Positions 19,169 to 27,731 of a stretch of 64,000 nucleotides of DNA are shown here, piece by piece. The position numbers and the translations under genes are program-made. The notes under the pieces are model-generated. The model was not told where the DNA came from and did not search any database. It saw nothing but the letters and a program-made list of their open reading frames with translations. Source of the stretch: CF-39 sp035651155 (GTDB taxonomy: Bacteria; Chloroflexota; Limnocylindria; P2-11E); contig DASRGG010000030.1 in assembly GCA_035651155.1 (NCBI GenBank), positions 28,089 through 92,088 of the forward strand, written 5' to 3'. Each line of letters opens with the position of its first letter. Positions within the stretch are counted from its first letter, which is position 1.

Positions 19169-20788
19169 CTATTCGATCTCCATGATGCGGTCTGGGCGCC
19201 GGAAGATCTCCATCGCCGCGCGGTGCATCGGATCGTCCGCGTCGGCGCCCGCGGGCGCCGGCTGCACGACGCAGCGCACGCGCACGGTCACCGCGAGGCG
19301 CTCCGAGAGCCCCTGCTCGAGCTCGGCGCGAAGCCGATCCTGCCAGAAGGCGCGCGCGAAATCCGTCGCGAAGCCGATGACCACCGTCGAGCCGTCGACG
19401 CTGAGCGGCTCGGCGTCGTTGAGATGCGCAGCCTTGCCGAGGCTCTGCGCCTTCGCCTGCGCGACGAGCTCGGCCCACGCCTTCTGCACGTCGGCGATCG
19501 TCAGGGCCGCGGTCTGCGCGCGCCGCGCCGCGAGGTCGATCACCTCGTTGGGCTTCTTCGGCGTCGTCGCCGCCGGGGCCGGTCGCGCGTCGGCGCGCGG
19601 CGCGCCGCGCATCGGCGTCGGCGCCGCGGGCGCGGCGCGACGGGATGGCGGGGCCGCGGAGGCGGGACCGGGCTGCGTGGGCGCCGTCGTCGGCACGGGC
19701 GCGCCGGCGGAGGTCACGAGGTCCAGGATCGCGAGCTCGAGCGGTAGCGGCGTGCCCTCGCTCGTGCGCAGCTGCTGCTCGGCTTCGATGAGCCGCTTCG
19801 CGATGCGCGCGAGACGCTCGAGGGTGAATCGAGGCGCCTGCTCCTTGAGCTTCGCGGCCACACCTTCGCTCGCGGTCTCGGGGATCGTGTTCGTCGAGAG
19901 GGCGAGGACGAGCGCGCGCATGTGATCGAGCGAGCGCCGCACGAAGAGCCGCAGATCGCGTCCGTCGTCGACGAGCTTGCCGACGAGACGCACGCCCGCG
20001 GCGCCGTCGTTCGCGGCGAGCGCGTCGAACAGCGCACCGGTCTCCTCCCATTCGGAGATGCCGAGCAGCTCGTCGACGTCCTTGATGCCGACCGTGCCGT
20101 CGGAGAACGCGGCGACCATGTCGAGGATGCTCTCGGCGTCGCGCAGCGAGCCCTGGGCGTGGCGCGCGATCGCGTCGAGCGCGGCGGGCTCGGCCTTGAG
20201 CTTCTCCTGCTCGCAGATGGCGGCGAGCTGCTGGACCACTCCTTTGTACGGGATGCGGCGCAGGTCGAAGCGCTGGGTGCGGGACACGATCGTCCCGGGG
20301 ATCTTGCCGGCCTCGGTGGTGGCCAGCACGAAGATCGCGTGCGGCGGCGGCTCCTCGAGCGTCTTGAGCAGCGCGTTGAAGGCCTCGCTCGTGAGCTGGT
20401 GCGCCTCGTCGATGACGTACACCTTGAATTGTCCCTGGGAAGGCGCGAAGCGGACCTTTTCGCGCAGATCGCGCATCTCGTCGATGCCGCGGTTGGACGC
20501 CGCGTCGATCTCGATGAGGTCGAGGAAGCGCCCCTCGCGGACCGCGACGCAGCTCTCGCACCGGTCGCAGGGCTCGCCGTCCTTCGCCTTCGTGCAGTTG
20601 ACGGCCTTCGCGATCAATCGAGCGATGGTCGTCTTGCCGATGCCGCGCGATCCGGCGAGGAGGTACGCGTGCGCGACCTGGCCAGAGCCGATGGCGTTGC
20701 GCAGGGTGCGCGTGACGTGCTCCTGTCCGACGATCGCCGAAAAGGTCTGCGGGCGGTATCGGCGATAGAGGGCGGAGCGCTCCGGCAC
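19169..20788 (-). CDS. dnaX: DNA polymerase III subunits gamma/tau
   Basis: Clamp-loader ATPase. The 539 residues start with the DnaX signature ALYRRYRPQTFSAIVGQEHV. They have Walker A GSRGIGKTT, a cysteine cluster (C-x8-C-x2-C-x2-C around EPCDRCESC), the DEAH-type VIDEAHQLTSEAFNALLKTLEEPP, and an alanine/proline-rich tau-like linker before the C-terminal domain. The frame continues upstream into the SRP RNA gene; the GTG at 20788 is chosen because homology begins there. No slippery A-run for gamma production is evident. Confidence 0.95.
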   Translation of the reverse strand: MPERSALYRRYRPQTFSAIVGQEHVTRTLRNAIGSGQVAHAYLLAGSRGIGKTTIARLIAKAVNCTKAKDGEPCDRCESCVAVREGRFLDLIEIDAASNRGIDEMRDLREKVRFAPSQGQFKVYVIDEAHQLTSEAFNALLKTLEEPPPHAIFVLATTEAGKIPGTIVSRTQRFDLRRIPYKGVVQQLAAICEQEKLKAEPAALDAIARHAQGSLRDAESILDMVAAFSDGTVGIKDVDELLGISEWEETGALFDALAANDGAAGVRLVGKLVDDGRDLRLFVRRSLDHMRALVLALSTNTIPETASEGVAAKLKEQAPRFTLERLARIAKRLIEAEQQLRTSEGTPLPLELAILDLVTSAGAPVPTTAPTQPGPASAAPPSRRAAPAAPTPMRGAPRADARPAPAATTPKKPNEVIDLAARRAQTAALTIADVQKAWAELVAQAKAQSLGKAAHLNDAEPLSVDGSTVVIGFATDFARAFWQDRLRAELEQGLSERLAVTVRVRCVVQPAPAGADADDPMHRAAMEIFRRPDRIMEIE

Positions 20789-20994
20789 CTCGTCAGGATA
20801 CGTGCGGAACGGAGCGCCCCGCCATGCGCGGTGTATCGGACCAACGCGACGCACCGCGTCGGCCCTTCGGCGCCGCGCGACCGTGGATCTGCGCCCGCGT
20901 CTCGTGCTCCTCGACGCCGACGACCTCCTGGCGCGGCGCGGTCCCGATCGACGTACGCGAAGACGGACGTGGGCATGCTTTGCAAAGCGCAGGG

Positions 20995-21263
20995 TGCCGT
21001 GCACCCTCCGTCGATCGCGGCATCTCGGGCACGCGTGACGCGCGCGGCTCGGATCAGGCGCGCCTGCGGCACACGACGGCTGCCGCTTACCGCTGCTTCC
21101 TTCCGGATCTGACGGGGTTCACGGGCCGGCGTTGCACAGGACCCGATCGTCAACGCCACGCCACGCACGCTGCGACCGCGACGCCGGACCTCGGGAGGGG
21201 ATTCAGCCCCGCTGGAGCGGATTGCGGGTACAGGGCACCGCTAGCTCCCCGCCTAGCACGGCT
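20995..21263 (-). ncRNA. ffs: Large signal recognition particle RNA (with Alu domain)
   Basis: About 269 bases. The S domain has the invariant GTCAGATCCGGAAGGAAGCAG. Upstream, GTGCTAGGCGGGGAGCTAGC, GGTGCCCTGTACCCGCAATC and GGGGCTGAATCCCC match the Alu domain of the Bacillus-type 6S scRNA. The ends are set by GCCGTGC (21256-21262) pairing with GCACGGC (20996-21002). This is the large form found in Firmicutes and relatives, not the 4.5S form. It lies directly upstream of dnaX, as in Bacillus. Confidence 0.93.
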
Positions 21264-21300
21264 CTTTGATGGTAGCGGTCAGTCGCGCTCGATGATCTGG

Positions 21301-21384
21301 CGGAGAGGGCGGGATTCGAACCCGCGAGCCTTTCGGCTACCCGCTTTCCAAGCGGGCGCACTAGACCAACTATGCGACCTCTCC
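21301..21384 (-). tRNA. tRNA-Ser (anticodon GGA)
   Basis: Class II tRNA with acceptor GGAGAGG / CCTCTCC, anticodon stem CCCGC / GCGGG with loop TTGGAAA (GGA), and a long variable arm (TAGCCGAAAGGCTCG). It lies just upstream of the SRP RNA. Confidence 0.95.
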
Positions 21385-21424
21385 CGGCGAAGCCGGGAAT
21401 CCTACGCGCGTTGGGTCCCGGCCG

Positions 21425-21507
21425 CGGAGAGGGCGGGATTCGAACCCGCGAGGCTTTCGCCTACCGCTTTTCGAGAGCGGCACCATCAACCACTCGGACA
21501 CCTCTCC
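21425..21507 (-). tRNA. tRNA-Ser (anticodon CGA)
   Basis: Class II tRNA with the same acceptor as the neighbouring tRNA-Ser, anticodon loop CTCGAAA (CGA), and variable arm TAGGCGAAAGCCTCG. The pair is 40 bases apart and probably arose by duplication. Confidence 0.95.
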
Positions 21508-21553
21508 AGGAGGAAGTTTACCGGCAAGGCGGTTGTCTAGACTCGGACACCCA

Positions 21554-22816
21554 GTGGCGCTTCGCCGGCTCCATTACGCATGGGTCGTGATCGCGGTCAC
21601 GTTCCTCGCGCTGCTCGCCGCGGCCTCCGTCCGCGCCGCGCCGGGCGTCATCATCATCCCGCTCGAAAAGGAGTTCGGCTGGGACCGCGCCTCGATCTCG
21701 CTCGCGGTCTCGATCAGCCTCATCACCTTCGGACTCGGCGGGCCCGTCGGAGGCACGCTCGTCGAGCGCTTCGGCCCGCGGCGCGCGCTCCTCGCGGGCC
21801 TCGCCTCGATCGCCCTCGGTCTCTTCTTGCTCGTTTCGCTCGTCGCCCTCTGGCAGCTCTACCTGGTGTGGGGCCTCCTCGTCGGCGTCGGCACGGGCAT
21901 CGCGAGCCAGGTGACCGGCGCGACGGTCGCGCACCGCTGGTTCCGCACGCATCGGGGTCTCGTCATCGGCCTCTTCGGCGCGGCGACGTCGGCGGGTCAG
22001 CTCATCTTCGTACCCTCGATGATGGCGCTCACCGAGCGCGATGGCTGGCGGTCGGGCATCTTCCTTCTGCTCGGCGCGGCGATCCTCGTGAGCGTCCCGG
22101 TGCTCGTCCTCATGCGCGACCGTCCCACGGATATCGGCGCGCGCCCGTTCGGCGAGGGCGAGGTGCTCTCGGCGTCCGAGAAGGCCGCCGACGTGCGCAC
22201 CACGCCGCTCTCCGTCGCGGTCCGCGATCGGGATTTCTGGCTGCTCGCGGGGAGCTTTTTCATCTGCGGCTACACCTCGAACGGACTCGTGGGCACGCAC
22301 CTCATCCCCCACGCACTCGAGCACGGCTTCACGGCGGTGACGTCGGCGGCCGCGGTCGGCGTCATGGGATCGATGAACATCGTCGGCACGCTCGCCTCAG
22401 GCTGGCTCAGCGACCGCTACGACAATCGCAAGCTGCTCGCGGCGTACTACGGCTTCCGCGCGATGTCCCTCTTCGCGCTGCCTTTCATCTTCGAAGCCCA
22501 GTGGCTGTACGTCTTCGCGATCGCGTACGGCCTCGACTGGATCGCGACCGTGCCGCCGACCGCGAACCTCGTCGCGTCGATCTTCGGCCGTGCGTCGCTC
22601 GGCGTGATCTACGGCTGGGTCTTCTTCGCGCACATGTGCGGCGCCGCGCTCGCCGCGTACGCCGGCGGGTACTTCCACACCGTGCTCGGCGACTACCACC
22701 TCATGTTCATCTCGGCCGCCTTCATGGGCTTCATCGCCGTGTCCCTCGCCCTGCGCATCAGTCCGACGTCGCGCGCGCGACCTCAGCTGAGCGAAGCGGT
22801 GGCGGCGGCGGGCTGA
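21554..22816 (+). CDS. MFS transporter (OFA/monocarboxylate-like)
   Basis: About 420 residues with 12 predicted hydrophobic segments and the MFS loop motif GPVGGTLVERFGPRRAL between segments 2 and 3. The N-terminus (YAWVVIAVTFLALLAAASVRAAPGV) and the GWDRASISLAVSI stretch are typical of oxalate/formate- and monocarboxylate-type MFS porters, so an organic acid is a reasonable substrate guess. The frame can extend to a TTG at 21533, but the GTG at 21554 gives the usual length. Neither start has a good ribosome site, so a leaderless mRNA is possible. Confidence 0.82.
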   Translation: MALRRLHYAWVVIAVTFLALLAAASVRAAPGVIIIPLEKEFGWDRASISLAVSISLITFGLGGPVGGTLVERFGPRRALLAGLASIALGLFLLVSLVALWQLYLVWGLLVGVGTGIASQVTGATVAHRWFRTHRGLVIGLFGAATSAGQLIFVPSMMALTERDGWRSGIFLLLGAAILVSVPVLVLMRDRPTDIGARPFGEGEVLSASEKAADVRTTPLSVAVRDRDFWLLAGSFFICGYTSNGLVGTHLIPHALEHGFTAVTSAAAVGVMGSMNIVGTLASGWLSDRYDNRKLLAAYYGFRAMSLFALPFIFEAQWLYVFAIAYGLDWIATVPPTANLVASIFGRASLGVIYGWVFFAHMCGAALAAYAGGYFHTVLGDYHLMFISAAFMGFIAVSLALRISPTSRARPQLSEAVAAAG

Positions 22817-22831
22817 CGCGGCGCGAGGGCG

Positions 22832-23863
22832 CTAGGAGGCGGCGACGGCCTCGCGCTCCATGTCGGGCGAGTACTTCCCCATCCGCGCCGCGGCCGTGAC
22901 CTTCGCGCGGTGCAGGAACGCCTTCTGGGCGGCGGCGACGTTGCTCGCCTTTCCCGACCAGGCCTTCTGCGGCGCCGCCTGCAGGCCGCGCCCGTACGAG
23001 TAGCTGAGCTGCCACGGGACGCCGATCTCCGCCGCGTGACGGTTGATCGCGTCGAGGTTGACGGTCGCCTCGTCGTCCGACTGCCCGCCGGAGAGGAAGA
23101 CCACACCCGGCACCGACGCGGGCACCGTGTCCTGGAAGCAGCGCAGGGTGTAGCGCGCGACCTGCTCGGCGGGCGCGCGCTGCTTCGCGTCCTTGCCGGA
23201 GAGGACCATGTTCGGCTTCAGCAGCATGCCGGAGTACTCCACGCCCTGCCTCGCGAGCTCGTCGAAGACCTCGAGCTGCGTGCGGCGGGTGACCTCGAAG
23301 CAGCGATCGATCGTGTGATCGCCGTCCATGAGCACCTCGGGCTCGACGATCGGGACGAGGCCCGCCTCCTGGCTCAGCGCCGCGTAGCGCGCGAGCGCGT
23401 GCGCGTTGACCCGGATGCAGTTGTCGGTCGGGATGCCGTCGCCGATCGTGATGACCGCGCGCCACTTGCTGAACGTGGCACCCATGCCGCGATACTCGAC
23501 GAGCCGCTCGCGCAGTCCGTCGAGGCCCTCGGTCACGGTCTCGCGGGGCGAGCCGGCCAGCGGCTTGGCCCCGATGTCGACCTTGATGCCCGGCATCACG
23601 CCTTGGTCCTTCAGGATCGTCACCAGCGGCGTGCCGTCCGCGGCCTTCTGGCGGATCGTCTCGTCGTAGAGGATCACGCCGCTGATGTACTGGGCCGCTC
23701 CGGGCGTCCGGAACAGCAGCTCGCGATACGCGCGGCGATTTTCCTCGGTGTTCTCCACGCCGATCGACTCGAAGCGCCGCTTGATGGTGCCGGTGCTCTC
23801 GTCGGCGGCGAGGATGCCCTTGCCCGGGGCCACGAGCGCGCGCGCGACATCCGACAGAGTCAC
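22832..23863 (-). CDS. Fructose-bisphosphate aldolase, class I
   Basis: Cleaves fructose 1,6-bisphosphate to triose phosphates via a Schiff base. The 343 residues match the animal/plant-type class I enzyme throughout: GKGILAADESTGTIKRRF, RRAYRELLFRTPGAAQYISGVIL, VPIVEPEVLMDGDHTI, and LLKPNMVLSGKDA, whose lysine is the Schiff-base residue. Also present are VVFLSGGQSDDEATVNLDAI and LSYSYGRGLQAAPQKAW. The GTG at 23863 gives VTLSDVARALVAPGKG, just before the conserved core. The class I type is uncommon in bacteria compared with class II. It follows tadA on the same strand after about 100 bases. Confidence 0.93.
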   Translation of the reverse strand: MTLSDVARALVAPGKGILAADESTGTIKRRFESIGVENTEENRRAYRELLFRTPGAAQYISGVILYDETIRQKAADGTPLVTILKDQGVMPGIKVDIGAKPLAGSPRETVTEGLDGLRERLVEYRGMGATFSKWRAVITIGDGIPTDNCIRVNAHALARYAALSQEAGLVPIVEPEVLMDGDHTIDRCFEVTRRTQLEVFDELARQGVEYSGMLLKPNMVLSGKDAKQRAPAEQVARYTLRCFQDTVPASVPGVVFLSGGQSDDEATVNLDAINRHAAEIGVPWQLSYSYGRGLQAAPQKAWSGKASNVAAAQKAFLHRAKVTAAARMGKYSPDMEREAVAAS

Positions 23864-23964
23864 GGAAACAGGATACCCAAATTCCGCGCTCGGACATCGA
23901 AGTGACACGGCGATCGCGATCCTCTGGCGGCCGCGGACCCGCGACGTGACGCTGGCCGAGGGTT

Positions 23965-24468
23965 CTACTCGGCGAGGCTGTCGCGGTGCGCCGCGAAGAA
24001 CTCGGTCAGCACCCGCTCGCAGTCGGCCCGCGCGACCCCCATGCGCCACTTCGGATGATGGTTGAGCCTGCGCTCCTCGAAGATCTGCGCCATCGACACG
24101 ACCGCCCCGGACTTCGGGTCCGGCGCGCCGAAGACGACGAGCGGCACGCGCGCGAGCACGATGGCGCCAGCGCACATGACGCAGGGCTCGAGGGTGACGT
24201 ACAGCGCGCAGTCGGTGAGCCGCCAGCGTCCGAGCCGCTTCCCCGCCTCGCGCAGCGCGAGCACCTCGGCGTGAGCGGTCGGGTCGCCGGCGGCTTCGCG
24301 CTGGTTGCGCGCGCGCGCGAGGACCACGCCGTCGCGCACGACGGCCGCGCCGATCGGCACGTCGTCGTGTCCGGCGGCGGCGCGCGCTTCCTCGAGCGCG
24401 ACCGCCATGTGAGCGGCGTCGTCCGCGGGACGCGGCAACGTCGTGGGCGGCAGGACGTTCTCGGCCAC
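23965..24468 (-). CDS. tadA: tRNA-specific adenosine deaminase
   Basis: Converts wobble A34 to inosine in tRNA-Arg(ACG). The 167-residue protein has the cytidine/adenosine deaminase zinc site: HAEV (about residue 65, ligand and proton shuttle) and PCVMCAGAI (two cysteine ligands). The tail KWRMGVARADCERVLTEFFAAHR is typical of TadA. Its likely substrate, tRNA-Arg(ACG), is encoded in this window at 56206-56278. The gene starts 2 bases after livF stops, so it is probably translated from the transporter mRNA. Confidence 0.93.
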   Translation of the reverse strand: MAENVLPPTTLPRPADDAAHMAVALEEARAAAGHDDVPIGAAVVRDGVVLARARNQREAAGDPTAHAEVLALREAGKRLGRWRLTDCALYVTLEPCVMCAGAIVLARVPLVVFGAPDPKSGAVVSMAQIFEERRLNHHPKWRMGVARADCERVLTEFFAAHRDSLAE

Positions 24469-24470
24469 CG

Positions 24471-25169
24471 CTAGACGCCCAGGTAGCGCGCCTCGACCTC
24501 GCCCGACGATCCGAGCTCGTCGGGCGTGCCGCTGAACACGATCGTCCCCTTGTTCATCACGAACAGGCGCTGCGCGAGGCGCGTCGCGAGCGCGAGGTTC
24601 TGCTCGACGAGCAGGATCGCGAGGCCGCTCTCGCGGAGGCGCTCGAGCGCCTGCCCCACCTCGTCGACGAGCCTCGGCGCGAGACCCTCGGACGGCTCGT
24701 CGAGGAGCAGCACGGTCGGGTTGCGCATGAGCGCGCGCCCGATCGCGACCATCTGCTGCTCGCCGCCCGACAATTGATCGCCGAAGTTCTGCAGCCTCCG
24801 CTCGAGCGATGGGAAGAGCCCGAGGACGCGCGCAAGGTCCCAGCCGCCGGACGCGGGCCGCGCGGCGAGTGTGAGGTTCTCGCGGACCGAGAGGTCGGCG
24901 AACACGCGGCGCCCCTGCGGCACGAGGCCGATGCCCGCCGCCGCGATCTCGTGCGGTGAGCGCCCGGTGATGTCGCGGCCGCGCACGCGCACCGTCCCGC
25001 CGCGTGGGCGCAGGAAGCCGACGATCGCCGAGATCGTCGTCGATTTGCCCGCCCCGTTCCGGCCGAGGAGCGATACCGATCCGCCGTCCGGGACATCGAG
25101 CGAGACGCCCTGCAGGACATGACTTTCGCCGTAGTACGCGTGGAGGTCGCGCACCTCGAGCGCGGTCAC
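24471..25169 (-). CDS. livF: Branched-chain amino acid ABC transporter ATPase LivF
   Basis: A 232-residue ATPase with Walker A GRNGAGKST, signature LSGGEQQM and Walker B LLLDEPSEGLAPRLV. The phrase LEVRDLHAYYGESHVLQGVSL and the GLVPQGRRVFADLSVRENL segment are hallmarks of LivF. It powers import together with LivG through the LivHM channel. Its start overlaps the livG stop by 4 bases. Confidence 0.95.
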   Translation of the reverse strand: MTALEVRDLHAYYGESHVLQGVSLDVPDGGSVSLLGRNGAGKSTTISAIVGFLRPRGGTVRVRGRDITGRSPHEIAAAGIGLVPQGRRVFADLSVRENLTLAARPASGGWDLARVLGLFPSLERRLQNFGDQLSGGEQQMVAIGRALMRNPTVLLLDEPSEGLAPRLVDEVGQALERLRESGLAILLVEQNLALATRLAQRLFVMNKGTIVFSGTPDELGSSGEVEARYLGV

Positions 25170-25897
25170 GCGACCACCTTGCCGAGATAGACCTCGTTCA
25201 CCTGCGTATCGCCGCGCACCTCGTCCGGCGTGCCCTCGGCGATGACGCGCCCCTCGTGAAGGACCGTGATCTTCTCCGCGAGCCGGAAGACCACGTCCAT
25301 GTCGTGCTCGACGATGACGAGCGTGAGCGCGCGGTCGAGCGACCCGATGAGCTCGGCGATGCGAGTCGTCTCTCCGGGCGACATGCCCGCCGTCGGCTCG
25401 TCGAGGAGCAGCAGCCGCGGGCGCTGCGCGAGGGCCAGGGCGAGCTCGAGCTGGCGGCGCTCGCCGTGCGAGAGCGCGCGCGCCGGTGCGCTCCGCCGGC
25501 CGGCGAGCCCCACGCGCTCGAGGAGCTCGTCGGCGCTCGCGCGCTCGCTCGATCGGGGCGCGGTGAACGGTCGGTACGGGCCGGCCGCGGCGCCGACGGC
25601 GAGCGCGACGTTCTCGCGAGCGGTGAGCGGCTCGAACAGCTCGTTGCGCTGATACATGCGCGCGAGCCCCCGTCGCGCGAGCTCGTGCGGCCTGCGGCCC
25701 GTGACGTCCTCGCCCGCGAGGCGCACCGCGCCGCCGGTCGGCTCGAGCTCGCCGGTGAGGATGTTGAAGAGCGTGGTCTTGCCGGCGCCGTTCGGACCGA
25801 TGATCGCGCGGCGCTCGCCCTCGGCGACCGTGAGCGTGACGCCGGCGAGCGCGCGGATCCCGCCGAAGTCCCGCCGCAGGTCGCGCGTCTCGATCAT
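25166..25897 (-). CDS. livG: Branched-chain amino acid ABC transporter ATPase LivG
   Basis: A 243-residue ATPase with Walker A GPNGAGKTT, signature LSHGERRQLELALALA (the LivG-type variant of LSGGQ) and Walker B LLLDEPTAGMSPGET. Typical LivG phrases are RDFGGIRALAGV and MDVVFRLAEKITVLHEGRVIAEGTP. The frame extends upstream through livM in antisense-like translation, but the ATG at 25897 is the homologous start. It overlaps the livM stop by 4 bases. Confidence 0.95.
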   Translation of the reverse strand: MIETRDLRRDFGGIRALAGVTLTVAEGERRAIIGPNGAGKTTLFNILTGELEPTGGAVRLAGEDVTGRRPHELARRGLARMYQRNELFEPLTARENVALAVGAAAGPYRPFTAPRSSERASADELLERVGLAGRRSAPARALSHGERRQLELALALAQRPRLLLLDEPTAGMSPGETTRIAELIGSLDRALTLVIVEHDMDVVFRLAEKITVLHEGRVIAEGTPDEVRGDTQVNEVYLGKVVA

Positions 25898-26850
25898 CGC
25901 CTCGCCCGGGCGTACACGGTCCGCACCAGTCCGACGACGCCCTGCCGCGCCGCGAGGACGAACACGATGAAGACGACCCCGAGCACGGTCTCCGCGAACG
26001 GGATGGACGACGGCAGCACGCGCTCGATGTACAGGACCATCGCCGCGCCGATCACCGGTCCGGCGAGCGTCCCGGTGCCGCCGATGAGCACCGACACGAA
26101 CGCCTCGATGGAGCGGCCGACGCCGACGTCGTTCGTGGAGACGAAGCGCAGCGCGTACGCCGAGAGCGCGCCGCCCACGCCGGCGATCGCTCCGGCGAGC
26201 ACGAACGCCGAGAGCTTGAGGCGCGTGGTGTCGTACCCGAGGGCGCGCATGCGGCGCTCGTTCTCGCGCAGCCCCACGAGGGCGCGCCCATACGTGGAGC
26301 CACGGACGCGCCAGAGCAGCGCGAGGACGAGGAGGAAGACGCAGGCGACGAGCTGGAAGAGCGGCTCCGGGCCGTTGAAGTCGAGACCGAGGAACGTGGG
26401 GCGCCGCACCCCGGAGAATCCGTTCGATCCACCGGTGAGATCGGTGGCCTGGAACGCGACCGCGAAGACCATCTGCGCGAACGCGAGCGTCAGCATGAGG
26501 AAGAAGATGCCGGCCGCGCGAACCGCGAAGAGGCCGACGACGAGGGCCAGCAGGGCGGAGACCGCGACGGCCGCCGCCAGGCCGAGGGCGAGATCGGCGT
26601 TCTGCAGCCGCTGTCCGACGACGGCGGCGGCGTACGCGCCACCTCCGAAGAACGCCGCGTGACCGAGGGAGGGCAGGCCGGCGGAGCCGACCAGCAGATC
26701 GAGCGAGAGCGCGAAGATGGCGAGGATGAGCATGTCGCGCAGGATCGTCGTGGCGTACCGGGACGACTCCCAGTCGGCGCTCCACATCGGGAACGTGACG
26801 AGCGCGGCCGCCGGCACGACCGCGACGAGGAGGGCGAGGGCGCTCCTCAT
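25894..26850 (-). CDS. livM: Branched-chain amino acid ABC transporter permease LivM
   Basis: A 318-residue integral membrane protein with about 8-10 hydrophobic segments. Its LivM signature regions are LSLDLLVGSAGLPSLGHAAFFGGGAY and RVRGSTYGRALVGLRENERRMRALGYD. It partners LivH in the membrane channel. It overlaps livH and livG by 4 bases each, so the operon is translationally coupled. Confidence 0.93.
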   Translation of the reverse strand: MRSALALLVAVVPAAALVTFPMWSADWESSRYATTILRDMLILAIFALSLDLLVGSAGLPSLGHAAFFGGGAYAAAVVGQRLQNADLALGLAAAVAVSALLALVVGLFAVRAAGIFFLMLTLAFAQMVFAVAFQATDLTGGSNGFSGVRRPTFLGLDFNGPEPLFQLVACVFLLVLALLWRVRGSTYGRALVGLRENERRMRALGYDTTRLKLSAFVLAGAIAGVGGALSAYALRFVSTNDVGVGRSIEAFVSVLIGGTGTLAGPVIGAAMVLYIERVLPSSIPFAETVLGVVFIVFVLAARQGVVGLVRTVYARARR

Positions 26851-27719
26851 CGCGCGATGCGCACGCGACCGAGGAGCCCGGTGGGCCGCAGCAACAGGAT
26901 GAAGGCCATGATCGCGAAGATGAGCGCGAGCGCGAACTGCGGGAACAGCACCTTCCCGAAGGTATCCGCCGGTCCGACGAGGCCCGCGCCGGCGAGCGCG
27001 CCGGAGAGCGTGCCGAGGCCGCCCACGACGACGACGATGAGGGAGTAGATGAGCGCGTCCACGTCCATGCCGGGAAAGATCCCGAAGACCGGCGCGGCGA
27101 TGACGCCGGCGAGGCCCGCGAGCGCCGCGCCGACCGCGAAGGTGATCGCGAAGAGCCGGTCGATGTCGACGCCGAGCGCGTCGAGCATCTGGGCATCGTC
27201 GACGCCCGCGCGTATGAGCGCGCCGATCTGCGTCCGCCGGTGGAGCACCGCGAGCGCGACCGCGAGCGCGGTCCCGAACGCTACGACGAAGAGGCGATAC
27301 ACCGGGTAGTCGCTGCCAAGGATCGGCACCGAGCGATCGAGTCCCGGCGGCAAGGGGATGGCGTGGATCTCTCGACCGAAGGTGAGGCCGATGACGTCGG
27401 TGATGACGAGCGACACGCCGATGGTCAGCAGCACCTGATCGAGGTGCCGGCCGCGGAGGCGCCGCAGGAGCAGGGGCTCGATGACGAGACCGAGCAGGCC
27501 GACGACGAGAGGCGCCAGGACCAGCGCAGGCCAGAACTGCCCGGTGCGCTGCACGAGCGTGAGCGTCACGTAGGCGCCGAGCATATAGAAGGCGCCGTGC
27601 GCGAGGTTGACCACGTCCATCATCCCGAAGATGAGCGACAGGCCGGCGGCGAGGATGAAAAGCAAGGCGCCGAACGAGATGCCGTTCAGCGCCTGCTGTA
27701 CCGCGACGTCAGGGCTCAT
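26847..27719 (-). CDS. livH: Branched-chain amino acid ABC transporter permease LivH
   Basis: A 290-residue membrane protein with LivH landmarks: ALNGISFGALLFILAAGLSLIFG, MMDVVNLAHGAFYMLGAY and VVVVGGLGTLSGALAGAGLVG. It is the first permease after the substrate-binding protein gene, 12 bases downstream of its stop. Confidence 0.93.
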   Translation of the reverse strand: MSPDVAVQQALNGISFGALLFILAAGLSLIFGMMDVVNLAHGAFYMLGAYVTLTLVQRTGQFWPALVLAPLVVGLLGLVIEPLLLRRLRGRHLDQVLLTIGVSLVITDVIGLTFGREIHAIPLPPGLDRSVPILGSDYPVYRLFVVAFGTALAVALAVLHRRTQIGALIRAGVDDAQMLDALGVDIDRLFAITFAVGAALAGLAGVIAAPVFGIFPGMDVDALIYSLIVVVVGGLGTLSGALAGAGLVGPADTFGKVLFPQFALALIFAIMAFILLLRPTGLLGRVRIAR

Positions 27720-27731
27720 GTGCCCAGAAGA

